Part shown: positions 1 to 12,800 of the stretch, in pieces | How positions within the stretch are numbered: position 1 is the first letter of the stretch | Layout of the letters: each line of letters opens with the position of its first letter | Assembly (NCBI GenBank): GCA_029961685.1 | Contig: JARWKL010000009.1 | Location: forward strand, 32,671,708 to 32,735,707 | Reading direction: 5' to 3' | Length of the DNA stretch: 64,000 nt | From: Aristolochia californica | Taxonomy: Eukaryota > Streptophyta > Magnoliopsida > Piperales > Aristolochiaceae | Position numbers and translations under genes: made by a program | The notes under the pieces: model-generated | What the model saw: the letters and a program-made list of their open reading frames with translations, nothing else | The model's database searches: none | What the model was told of the DNA's origin: nothing

Positions 1-875
1 TTTCGACTCGGAGCACTGATCTCTATTATCCTTTCCTTTCTCGTTCTGTCGCCGGGCCAAATTGGCCTCAATCTCAGGAGGGAGAATCCAAGGTCATTTT
101 TCGGTCTCCCGCTGAAGCAGAGAAATTCCCAACACGCTCCGGAAGTGGCATGGCGGGCCCTAATTGTAGAGCAATCAGTAGTTTATTTTGTCGGTGACGA
201 GTGAGCCTCCTTCACAATTGTTAAATCTTGATCTGTTACATCAGTGGGATTCACTAGGCCCTCCCGGAGCGTAGCTTCAGCAAGGAAGGAGAGTGGAAGG
301 AGTGGAATCTGATCTTCGATTTCCCACAGGTCCACCAATTTATAGATGGGTTTAGGGTTCCGAAGACATACAACCACCAGGATGTACGGAGGTTGAGGAG
401 GCGGGGTTTAGGTGATCAGTCTCGATCGCCATCAATCACTGGGTGTAAAACCTTGAATACCAGTACTAGGGGACTGTTTTGAATCCACTTCTTGACCCAG
501 ATTTTGCCGTTAAAATGTTACTCCTCTCGTTACGACAATGCAGCGACATCTGGTCTCTGATATTGGCTCAAATATTCGATATAAAGAGATGAAAGGAATA
601 TGTCAGCTTTACAACCACATCGATCTTCAGTTTTTTGTTATCATAAGAAAGAGACGTCAAGAAAATAGTACAGAAGCGAAGGCTCAGTGCCTCAGTGCCT
701 CCGCGCCTGGAAACTTATTTCACCCAACAAGTCGGTGCTCCTGGAAATCATAACAGAGCTGCCGACAGAGTATGTAAATAAAGCACACAGACAGTACCAG
801 GATGGATGAGGAATTAAGACACTCTGTACCTGCCATCGCCATGCTTCATTACTCGTAATGCAGAGAATCAAGCAA
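1..875. other. Unassigned left edge, 3' flank of the peptidase gene
   Basis: No gene is assigned here. A plus-strand frame stays open from base 1 to the TGA near 200 without an ATG, and a minus-strand frame is open from 377 to 183 (64 codons). Neither resembles a family I recognise. Just upstream of the minus frame, around 430, is another short minus ATG reading frame. This could be the start of a neighbouring gene or chance. The stretch 380-870 probably contains the 3' UTR of the peptidase gene. Confidence 0.3.
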
Positions 876-3800
876 TTAGATGTGAAATCTCTGACTTGTT
901 TCTTCATGGAGCAACCCCACCACCTTAATTAGATATGCATAGGCGAAGGCCATCTCTTCACATTGACTGTATCGGCCTCCCTCACCAAAATGCCCTCCAT
1001 TCATATTAGTCTTTAAAATCACTGCCCGACAACATTCAGGACATGTTTTTTCTCGAATTTTGGCCACCCATTTGGCAGCTTCCCATACTCCAACCCTGCA
1101 AATCACATGGTAGGAGGCCATTACAACAAGGACCAAATCCAAGACAGTTCAGAACAAGTTAAATACCAGTCTGTTCAGAAAGATGTACATCATGTAGAAG
1201 TACCAGTTAGAGAGAGAGAAAGAGAACCTTGAGTCATGGAATGAAGCAGTGACGAGCACTGACGGGTAACAAATCCCAGAAAGAATGTTTTCATAAGGAG
1301 AATAACTGCGGATAGAAATGAACTGATTTTTTTCCTGAGGATCACCAAATTCTTCATAATCCATTACAGTAAGTGGCAACTTTGGATCAAGTAAGGTGTT
1401 GCAGACATCAAGAAAAGGAACCTGCTCGTAATCATACCCAAAATCACCAAACAAATGCAAGTTCATTACCGAGAAAGAAGATAGAGAAGACTACATATAA
1501 TACACATCACACACACACACATTATTTCAGTTTTAAATAAGTCACTAAAAGTAAGGTGATATATGTAGTTGCATAGGGATATATCATCTTGAGATGAGGC
1601 TGCCTTAAGCATTAAGGTCCCTACTGAAAGTGACATACCAAAGAAAGCCCAAATACCTTTTTCCACAGGTCAGAGAAAAGTAATACCTTTAAAATGACTG
1701 CACAAAATAAATCTGGATACATATTGAGACATGCACTAACAAGAAGACCTCCTGCACTATATCCCATGGCACATAGCCTACTTTTGTGAACGTATCCCTC
1801 GTGAACCAGGTAAGTACCACATGCAAAAAAATCATGCATTGAGTTTATCTTGTTGAATCCAGTCCCAGCTTGATGCCATAGCAAACCCTGTCCTCCACCA
1901 CCTCTGTCCAAATATAATATATGAAGTTTACAACAATGTATGAGATTCAACCTAAAAAACAATTAACACTTCTACCGGCTACCAGTAAATTATAAACACT
2001 TGCCTGACATCAGCATACGCAATTGCCCAACCCCGATCAAGTAAACTTAAGTGATCTGCCTGCCAACCTTTATCTAAAACCTCTCCATACGCACCATAGC
2101 CAAGTAAAAGCCCCGGAGACTGGCCATTCTGCCATGCTTCTCGAGAATACAGAATTGTAAGAGGGACGTTAACACCATCATGAGAAATAACTTCCCTCTT
2201 TACACAACAGTATGCATCAGATAATTCCTTCAGGGTCAAGTTTTCTTCTAAGTTTGCACCAGGGGTTATTTTGCTAGAAATGCCCAACACAGCTTCTTGG
2301 TGCACAACTTTGATTTTCCGCTTCAGCATATCATAGTCAACTACAATATCAGGCATCTGCATTTTATATGGGTGAGGGAGGGTCAGCACTGTTCTTCACT
2401 TCTTAATAATTAGAAAAAGGTAAGTTTGTCCAAAATGAGGAGTAGAAATGTAAACATTATATTTTTAAAAAAGGACGACCAGCCAGGAAACTAAAGCTTC
2501 CAATTGGTACACTTATATGCCACAATCTATCCGCTTGGTAAATTAACAAAGTCCAATTGTTATCAAAATTTGCAGTTTTAATAGCATAAAACAATTGAGG
2601 ATTAGAACTTGAAGTTGTAATAGCATATTGTATATCCTACTAAGTCAAAGAATACACTAAGGACATTCTGAAAAGATGCCCAAACTACAATCAAGCTCGC
2701 AAATCTCGCAACTGGAGGGAATTATACCACTGGAGATGAAAGCACCACCCGGTACAGGTGTGTCTTGAAGTCATGATTCGAACCAGGAGTGACACTGTGC
2801 AAGCCTGAAGGCAGGGGGAAGTACCATGGATTCAGATCCTCAATATTCATGCAATGCTGCAAAAAAACATGAAAAGGCACCCGTTTAGCATATACAACCA
2901 GAGAAAAATCAATCAAACAAAGTCTTTTGGTTTTTCCCTCAAGAACATAGATGGGGGGAGTTCACAATGATTAGCTGCCCCTGGGAGACTCTCCAGAAAG
3001 GCAATTTGCAGATCTTGATATGTGTCCAATCAATTTGCCAAGTGAAGCAGAGATCTATAATTTCATCGAATATGCATCTTAATGAAGGCTTATCCCAGCT
3101 GCCAACTAGATAACATTTGTTGAGTCCTCATTATGATGAGGGAGGCAAGAGGATTCCTGAGCTGCTATTCGTAAGTTATCGAGCAGAGCATCAGCCTCTT
3201 GCCTCTGTGAAATCACTGTCCCCAAGGAATCCAGAGTAGAGAAAGAGAATGGATCCATTGTGACCTTTTAGGCTTCCAGAAAGCCTCCTGGACCTGGATT
3301 TCCTAGAGATGATCTGTCAAAATTAAACTTCCTCCACCCTTGGGGGAAAGATTTCATTCCACGGCTAAAAGGGTTTGATTGTCATGAAAATTTATGATGG
3401 TGTTCCAATGCTTTCTTATGATGGAGCTTGGGAGGGTGGCATGTTCTGGAGAGCTGAAGGCCCAAGAAGTATTAGATTTATGTATGACTCTATGACATGT
3501 CCTAGGGAGTTAAGTGCTGCAACGTTCTCCTGTTTTCTTTCCTGCCACAGAGACTTAAGGCGCAGCTGCTAGTGATGTCTTCAAAAGAATCTTTGGAATG
3601 GTCAGGTATGAGTGTAACACTCAACCTCTTTATTCAGTTAGTATATAAATCAATCAATGGATGGTCCACATTTATATTCCTCATCAAACTGAATCCACCT
3701 GAAACTGGGTAAGGTTCTTAAGGCACAAAATGCTGGCTCAATAATCTCTAACCTACCTAACTGACCTGCCATTTTCCAGTTGGTTGGCCTGGTTGGGTTA

Positions 3801-6800
3801 TGGCTAAGGGCAGTCAGCGTGGGGCCTTTAGGAGTAATCCACTCCACTGGCACAAGGTTCATTGAATGAGAATGAGACCCATATCGAGTGCTTAAAATTC
3901 TCACATTTGTTGGCCCTACACATCCTCTTCATCCATCTCTGATCCTAAAGTATTTTCTCTTTATCAAATAAGATGCCAAATCATAGGGACCACTAAATTG
4001 GCTGACAGCCAACACTTCCAATATAATGAATCATGTATCAACCAAAGAAAATGGTATGCGATGGCCTTAAAGAAAATCTTTAAACTGTCGAAAGTAACTC
4101 AAGCCTTTAAAAAACTTCCCCCAGAAAAAATAAAATAAAATAGATTGGAGCAATTAGAACCTTGCCATTCATGACGATTGGCATTTCTATGGAACACATT
4201 GAAGAAGAGCCTCCTTCCTGAAGACAAAGCACCAAATGCCCGTTGAACATGTCCATATCTTCAAAGATGACATCTCCGCCAGGAAGAATGATATCCTGTA
4301 ATTTTGAAAAAAGAAGACACCAACTTTGAATGTCATAATGAAATATCCTGTAATTTTAAATAAAGAAGACTCCAACTTTGAATGTCATAACAAAATATCC
4401 AGTAATTTGAACAAAGAAGACTCCAATTCTGAATATCATTATGAAGCATATGCAAGTGAGTCGTTCTCAGATTTTGATGCAGCATAAGGAAGATAATCAC
4501 ATATAATGTATCAAAGAAAAAGGAAAAGATATCATCCAAATATAAAACAAATATGATGCACCGCTTATATTGTGACTGCATCAGAAAAGACAAGGAGCAA
4601 AAATAAAAATAAAAGGTCTAGTGGGCTGACAAACCAGAATCTTTAAAAGATTTGTGATGGAAAGACTATACTTTTCTTTGAGAAAAATCTTCCAAGCTGT
4701 AAATAATATCAATGTAGCTCACGCAATGACAGATTATTTGAGAGTCATGCACACCAATTTTGTGTATAGGACACACAAAATACCCAGAAAGAACCATGTT
4801 GCAGAAGATGAAATAAAAGTTACCTGCCACTCTAAAATTGGTAGATCAGCAGCCCTGCACCTCGCTAAATAATAACTCCCCCCAAGATCTCTCTTCTCCA
4901 ATGGAGCATTAGTGAGTATATAAAAATAGCCAAAATGGTGCTCCAAAAAATATCGTACACCAGACTCACGCTTTCGCACCACTTGCAACTTATCTCTTGG
5001 GCTGGACGCATCCATTACATAAACCTGTCGAGAAGTAAATAGCATCAGAATGCAAGTTATAAAGTTGTACTCCTAAGCGGCTATTTATTTTGGGATGGAA
5101 CTGGGCTCAACCCAAAAAACTCAACATGGTATCAGAGCAGGTTGTATATATGGGATAAGGCCCAGTTTGTACTCCCCAAGTTATCTATATGAAGTGGACT
5201 CCATAAAGTCTGAGTCTGTGTTTTTTGCTCCATTAAAAGGCTTGTGCCCATGTCTTAGGCCCGTTATATGTAAGCCTGGACGTGAGGGTGAGTGTTAAGT
5301 AGGAAAAAGTTCCCATATTGAAAAATGAGAAAAAAAAATTAATGGTTATAAGGTTGAGTGATAGACCTCCTAAGTGGCTAATCATTTTGGGATGGAACGG
5401 GGCTCAACAAAAAGCGTAAAAAAAAATTCAGCAGATTTTTTCAATTCTTTTCCCTTAAAACCAATTGATGACTTAAAAAGAAAAGGGATGCTAGTAACCT
5501 TCCTCGGATGAAGTCCTAGAGTTTGAATTCACTGTAATAAACTTGCCATCTTTTGTAGTAGTGATGTCCACACAGTAACTCAAATCACTTTCAGTAAAAA
5601 GCAGAGCATCTGAAGTATCTGATCCAACTCTGGTGCAAAACACTCTGCAACAAATAGGAGAACCAATAAGTATAATACTTGCAAATATATAGACAGAGAA
5701 ATTTTTTAGAGTAATACGCATGTTTATGAAGTTTTGGCTGGTGTAATTTGGGAAATAACTAGCAAAACAAAAAAAATGAAAGCCTAGGTAAGAAAAAATT
5801 ATTTGCAACTTAAACATATTTTCTTTCTCATTATGAAATTAACTTCTTCTTCAAACCCTGTCCCAACCACTTGAGGTCCACATTATCAAACCCTGTAACT
5901 TATCAATATATGAAAAAACTTAAAAACTAGCAAAGCCGTTGTGAGAAATAAAAAGTGTTCCAAGACAATCTATCATCTAAATTGGTTATTGGAATATCTT
6001 CTACAACTCTGGATATCCAAAAATATATGAGTCATTTACTGAATTCAATCTCACTGTTCAGCACAACCAAAAAATTTAGATGCTCTGGGAACAGCAAAGT
6101 GTGCACCTAAATGGCCTCTGTGTTTTGTCACAGATGGTATACAATAATGTACTGCTATCTTGAGCCCAAGCCAAGCTAACAACCCCCTGAATGTTTGATC
6201 TTTGGACATTGCGTCCATTTCTGAGGTCCTTGATTTGCAGAAAAAATGATTCATTTCCAGTTGTGTCAAGTGTATATGCTAGGAAGTTGTGATCTGGAGA
6301 CACTCGACATGTACCAATATGAACATATCCTGCATTCATCACAAGCATGTCAATGAGAAGAACCACAATAGGAAGAACAAAAAGGCTCAGCAACTCAACC
6401 TGTAGTACATATAAACTGCACAGCCTACAATCAAGAATCAAAATACACTGCATTTTGAAAGAAGTAATTTCATTTTCATAAAAGCGGCATTTTAATAGTT
6501 CACAACATACATGCACATACACACATACATGCACACACCAATTAAAAAAAAATCATATTTACACATCCTCTAGAAAAAAAATTTACTGCACAGAAAAAGA
6601 AGATGATCATATATAACATTTAACAAGATATAATGGGTAATGTATGGTGATTAATTGAACAAAATTTACAAATGAAGTTTAATAGGTTAGTGCAACAATA
6701 AGATGTTGTATGTTGGCATAGCTAAAAGGTTAGCATCCATGGAGTTATAGAGGTAACAAAACCTCTCAATGTACACCATTTGACGGTTCTGAAGAGAGGT

Positions 6801-9800
6801 AAGAATGAGAATTTTCTGTGTTTCTGTTGATTAAAGTGGGTCTGGTCCCTCCTAAATTTTTTTTGAAACATTCACTGGCTTTATTGCTTTTATATCAAAT
6901 GTAAAAGGAGGGAACTGGCCCTCAAATTACAGAAAGAGGAGACACTTTCACTATAAAAGGGATTTTAGAAACACCCTTTTTGGACAACTTGTCAATTACA
7001 TTATTTGTAGTTCTAAGGATATGCTACCAAGTTACAACAAGTGAGGAGCACAACTCTTTGATTTCTTAAAAAATGGATTGGAATTTCCACAAGGGAGGGG
7101 AGGACTCTTTCATCCAGCTCATGGCAGTGGCTGAGCCCCTTTCAAGTAGGACTGGCTAAAGAAATGCTGACTGAGAAGCTTGATTCCTTGAAGAAGAGCA
7201 TGGATTTTGGCTGCAGCCAAGTCACATCTGTCATTGGGACCACAGAAAGATAATACAATTGTCTTCTCATGGTTTTTTATAATAATCACATTTCCGGCAG
7301 GCCCTGGATTGCCTAGGGAGCTGCTGTCAAAGTTTAATTTTAAGAAGCCAGCTGAGGGAGGGTACCACAGGTAATCTGAGTTCTAGCTTTGCAAGAGAGA
7401 GGCAACAACCTTCCATTGTTGTTTAGTAACATAGAAAGGAAAAGTGACACAGTGCGGTGGTTTACTTCAAACAATAACAGGTTGAATGCCTCCTCTACAG
7501 TGTGGATAACCTAGACTTCAGCAACAACTAAGAAAACTACAATCTAAATTCAAGTTTTAATAAGTAAAATTTGAAGGACAAACTTCTGACCGCCCAACAC
7601 AAGCACCTCTCTCTCACCGAAACCAGAATCCTCTTCATCAGTTGATCCTGAGGTAAGTGCTTCGACCTCCCTATTGCACTTAAGTCCACTAGACACCCAA
7701 TGTTGAATTTTGTTGCATTTGATTATACGTATCTCCCAGTACATAAAGTTTACCATATCTTTGTCCAAATGCACTTTTCCTTCTTCTATACAAAAGACTC
7801 TCTACTGTCACCTCAGTGGAAAGCAACTATAGATGCTCAAATGGAGGTATTATGTGATAGAGGCACATGGTTGTTGTGCGACTTGCACTCAAGGCTACAG
7901 CTATAGCGTGTCGCTGGGTATACACTGTCAAGTACAGGGCAGTTGGTTTTATTGAACGATATAAAGCACGACCAATTGCCAAAGGCTACACACAGACATA
8001 TGGAGTGGATGTGTTTGAGACTTTCTCACTTGTAGCCCGTTTGTCTTCAATTCACATTTTTGTCTCTATTGCAATTAATCAAGACTGGCCATTGTCTCAA
8101 CTTGATATCAAAAATGCCTTTTTGTATGGTGACCTCGATGAGGAGTTGTGCATGGAGTAACCTCCGAGGTATGCTGCTCACGGGGAGATTCAAAAAGTGT
8201 GTAGACTCAAAAAGGCAATCTATGAACTTAAATAGAGTCCGAAGGCGGTTTGAGAAATTCAGCCAGGTGGTTATGTCATTTAGATTATTTCATAGCCATT
8301 GTGACCATTCTCAGTTTATAATGAGGAAATCCTCTAGGGTTGTAGTCCTATTGGTGTATGTGGATGATATTACTTTGTCTGGAAGCGAACAGAGGATTGA
8401 AGAAGTAAAGTTATATCTCTCATAGCATTTTCAAACGAACAACTTGGGCCCCCTAAAGTAACTTCCTTGGCATAGAAGTAGCCAGAAGCAAGGCAGGACT
8501 TGTACTCACTCAAAGAAAATATGTCGTTGATATGTTAGAGTATGGTCTACTAAAAGCGAAACCATTAAAAACTCCTATAGAAGTGGGTCATGATCCACAT
8601 AGTGAGGACAACGTTGGACTTAAAGACAGAACAGTGTATCACAGGTTAGTTGGGAAACTAATCTATGCTACCGTTACCCGTTCTGACATATCATTTTCAG
8701 TTAGTGTGGTCAGCCACTTTATGGATCGATCACGGAAGATACATCTTGAAGTAACTTAGAGGATACTAAGATACCTAAAAGGATTTCCTAGAAAAGGATC
8801 GTTGTTCAAGGCTAATGATCATCTTAATATAGAGGCATACTCATAGGCCAACTGTGTTAGGTCTAAACTGGACAAGACAACTACTGGCTATTGTGTGTTC
8901 TCAAGAAGAAACCTAATAAGTTGGAGAAGTAAAAAACAAAATGGGGTGGCCTGCTCCAACGTCCAAGCTAAATATAGAGTTATGGCTCATACAATCAATG
9001 AACTCATGTGGGTGAGGTTAGTTGTATAAGAATTGAATCTACAGAATAATGGGCCTATGGCTATGTATTGTGACAATCAAGTAGTCATTTTGATTGCTAG
9101 AAACCCAGTTTCTCACTAAAGAGCCAAGCACATAGAAGTGGATTGTCACTTTGTTAGAGATGCAATTGTGAAGAAAGAAGTGGTCACTCCATATATTCAA
9201 TCTAGTGATCAGATTACTGATATGTTCACCCAGGCACTAGGGAAAAAAGGAATTTGAGAATTTATGCTCCAGCTTAAGGGGGAGTATTGAAAAATCGTGT
9301 AGAAGGATACTTTGGTAATTTTTTGCTGTTTGCACCTCCTAGAAATAGGCTTATCTTATTCAGTATGGGTGATAGTTTATGAAGTTTAAATTTCATGTGA
9401 TTAGGAGGTGCGATGAAGGAGATATAAGGGAGTAATTAAGTTTAAATGGGTAGGCATTATCGTCCTTACACTCTCTTTTATGCTATATAAGGTGATTAAG
9501 GGTCGACCAAAACCCTAATCACAAGAGAGATCACTCTTTGCTGCCGCCCTCTCCCTTCTTCTCTCTTCTCCTCTTCTTCCTCTTTGAATCCCTCTTATTC
9601 CACAATTTCACAAGATATTCAATAGTTAGGTCCTCCACATTAGGATCTGCTACATCAAAGAGGCCAGAGAGGGAAAGCCTTTATAAGTCTTCGCCCGGAT
9701 GATAATTGATTGGAGAATGCTTTAAACTAGTTTCTCTACTGTTTTGGAGGTAGCATTGAAAGTTCTACAATTCCACTTTGCCCATATCGAGCAAGGAACA

Positions 9801-12800
9801 ACATCAAATGCTGCTTTCCAAAAAGTGCAGGAGGTTCATTGACCAAGTACAGATGGGAGCACATGCTCATAGATCAGGCCTTGCTTCCTCCTAAAATGAC
9901 CAGCTAAAGTTAGAAGGTTTCGTTCCAACTAATAAGCATATGCACTTTCCAAGCTCAAATCAACACCGGACTATTATCCCACACATAGCAACTCTCACTC
10001 TTAGAAAACTATAGACTAGTAACTCTTGTACCAGCCAATACTCTCCTTCACATCTAGACAAAGCTGGCTCATGACAAGGAGAACATACACAAATAGGCCA
10101 GAAAGGGAAAACATAAAGGCCATACACAAACATGCGCTTGATTGACTCTGATACCATGTTAAAGTTGAGTCCATTCCTCCGAAATTTACTAACCGAAGTT
10201 ATGAGGCTTGTTCCCAACTAGTAAGCATAGGATCTTTTCAAACTCAAACCAATTGTTGGACTATTATCCAACAAAAAAAAAAAAAAAAAAAAACTCTCTC
10301 TCGCTAACACCTAGTCTGAGACGTGGAGAACACATGCCTTAGATTTTTTTTACCAGCCAAAGCTCCTCTTCACATCCATTTCTAAACTAATAATGAAAAA
10401 TCTGAGATTTGGGTGAAAAAAGAAGAGAAATAAGGACAAGAAAAGCTTGGAGATGAGCAGCAGCTGCTGCCTTGGAGTGTGTGCCTCAAAAAGGCCGCCG
10501 CCTTTCTTTTAATCAGGGTTTTAAGTGATTTTTACGTAAAAAACAAAAATGCCCTCAAGACAATAAACTTACATATTTCCTAAAATACACCTCTAAAATA
10601 AATGAATATTGAACCATAGGCATATGAAGACATTGCCTACCTAACAGACATCATATAAGATAAAAACATACTATGTGAAATGACCAAAATACCCCCAAGT
10701 TGATATTTTAACAAATAATATGGGTCAAGATGTGCAGAACATACACATATGGGTCATAGAGAAAAAGGTCACATAAAACATAAACACAAACTTGTTAGCT
10801 TTAATCCAATGTCAAAACTGGGCTGGTTCCTTGAAATGACTAGCCGAAATTAGGTTTCTTCAATTAATAAACATAGGATATTTTCAAACTCATATTAATG
10901 TGGGACTATTCATCCACACACAACAACTCTCATTCTCAGGCAACAGCCTGAGAAATGAAGCACTTGTGCAACTTTTGATCGGTGGATCATTTTATCCACA
11001 AACACAGTTCATAGATCAAGGTCATTTGTTCAAGAAATCAACAACAGAGTCAGACTTCAAGCGAGCAGGAAATACTAGACAGTTGTGACAGTTCATCCAC
11101 AGAAATATTTCATAACCAGGATATCAGGCTCAAAGTCTCCTCTTGCAAAATTACCTCTACCAACAGGAAGATAGTCTTCAGCTTGCATGATGCTAAGACT
11201 GATTGATAAGGATCCTCTAATAGACTAGGAACGGGAGTAGCATATTTGTAAAAGTGGAAGCCTTTAACTATAAAGACAGTAGCTGAAGGGGGTATCCTCT
11301 AAAATTCAAGCCAGAGTCACAACTAACACTGTTCATCCAAAAGTAGCAGCCACAACTTACTAAGCTAATGAGAACTGTGGAACGGCCATGGGGAGAACTA
11401 GGGAGAATAGAAGTTGATCTTAGAAGATTTTCAGAATCAAGCAATATAACTTGCAAAAAAGACAACAGTAAAAACTCAAGTAGTAACTTTTTCGACCTTA
11501 AATAAGATCATCTATGTAGTCCAGTATATGAAAGTGTTTCAACAGCCTCCTCATACAGATTTTCCACATATAAATTACTAAAATTAGGACTTTCACTTTT
11601 TTACTAATTTCACTTAAACTAAATTTAGACCCATCAAATAGCGAGCAAAATTAACTCAAATTCCTTTCAGACAGTATTTTATCTAAAGAAATTACTATAA
11701 TAAAAAGCCACTATCATAAAATGATAAACATTAAACTACATAACTTAAAAGGACAACATTGTGAAATAAACTAATCTGAACCGCATTTTCTAAATGAGGA
11801 ACCTCCTGATCACAAACAAGTATAAAATACAAACGTTACTAGAAATTAGGGCGCTTCTAAAATAGAAAGAAACTCCAAGAACAGAAACTAAAGCAGGAAA
11901 GTACTCCAAGCATGGCAAAGACAGCAAGGATACTTCTTAATTACAAATCTTCCCTGGCAAGGAATGGATTTACCAATTATTTTGCATGGGGTACTTATAC
12001 TATTGACAATGTTATTGACAGAGACAAGTTACAGGCAGAAAGTGATAAAGTACATCATGGCAGGCGCAAATGCTTAAATTCTCAAACTGCTAAAAAAATG
12101 TAACCTAAATGAAGTGAGTATGCAGGTCATGCAAACAGCTGGTGTATACCAAGTAAATGAGGATAATCGTGATCTATTTAAACAACATTGAATATCATCA
12201 TGTAATAGAAACCAAAAACTTTTTCCACGATAAGTGAAAATGCAAGAGATTGAGATTAGAAGCGTGCCAAACTGTTGCGCAATTTCGTTCCAATCAAGTA
12301 AAACCTCCTCTCCCGTACGGCCTTTGACATAATGCAAAACCTTATTAACCCAACCATCACGGTTGTCCAGCCTCCGACATAAAATTGGATACTCCTTCCC
12401 TTCGGGAACGTACTGATAATATAGCCTGCGCGACAGAAAACATCCTCCAATGAACAAATTTTGCTCGAGAAGATTTACATTACATCATGTGTCAAATTTA
12501 AGAATGTTCTCCTCAGCGTTCAAATTCTATTTCGCTTTCCATTTTGTCCGCTAATATAACAAAAAATGAAGAAACTTCGATTACGTAAATCGTCTCGTAT
12601 AACTCAGCTTACAGAGACAGGAGGAAATTTTGAAGAAAAGGACGAATTATTTAAAATTTGAAGTAAAGTTTTGAGCTGACCGTAGACCCCAACGCTCGGG
12701 ATGGGTGGAGATTTCTGGGGGCATTCGGCTTCTCATTTCTGCGACGAGTTTCCTCTGGAGATTAACAGTGTCGACCATGAAAGCTTCCGCATAAGCGTTC

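Noticed and set aside
5095..5298. TGGTATCAGAGC at about 5129 as the primer site of an intact LTR element
   Set aside because: No flanking LTR pair and no gag/pol follows; only a fragment.
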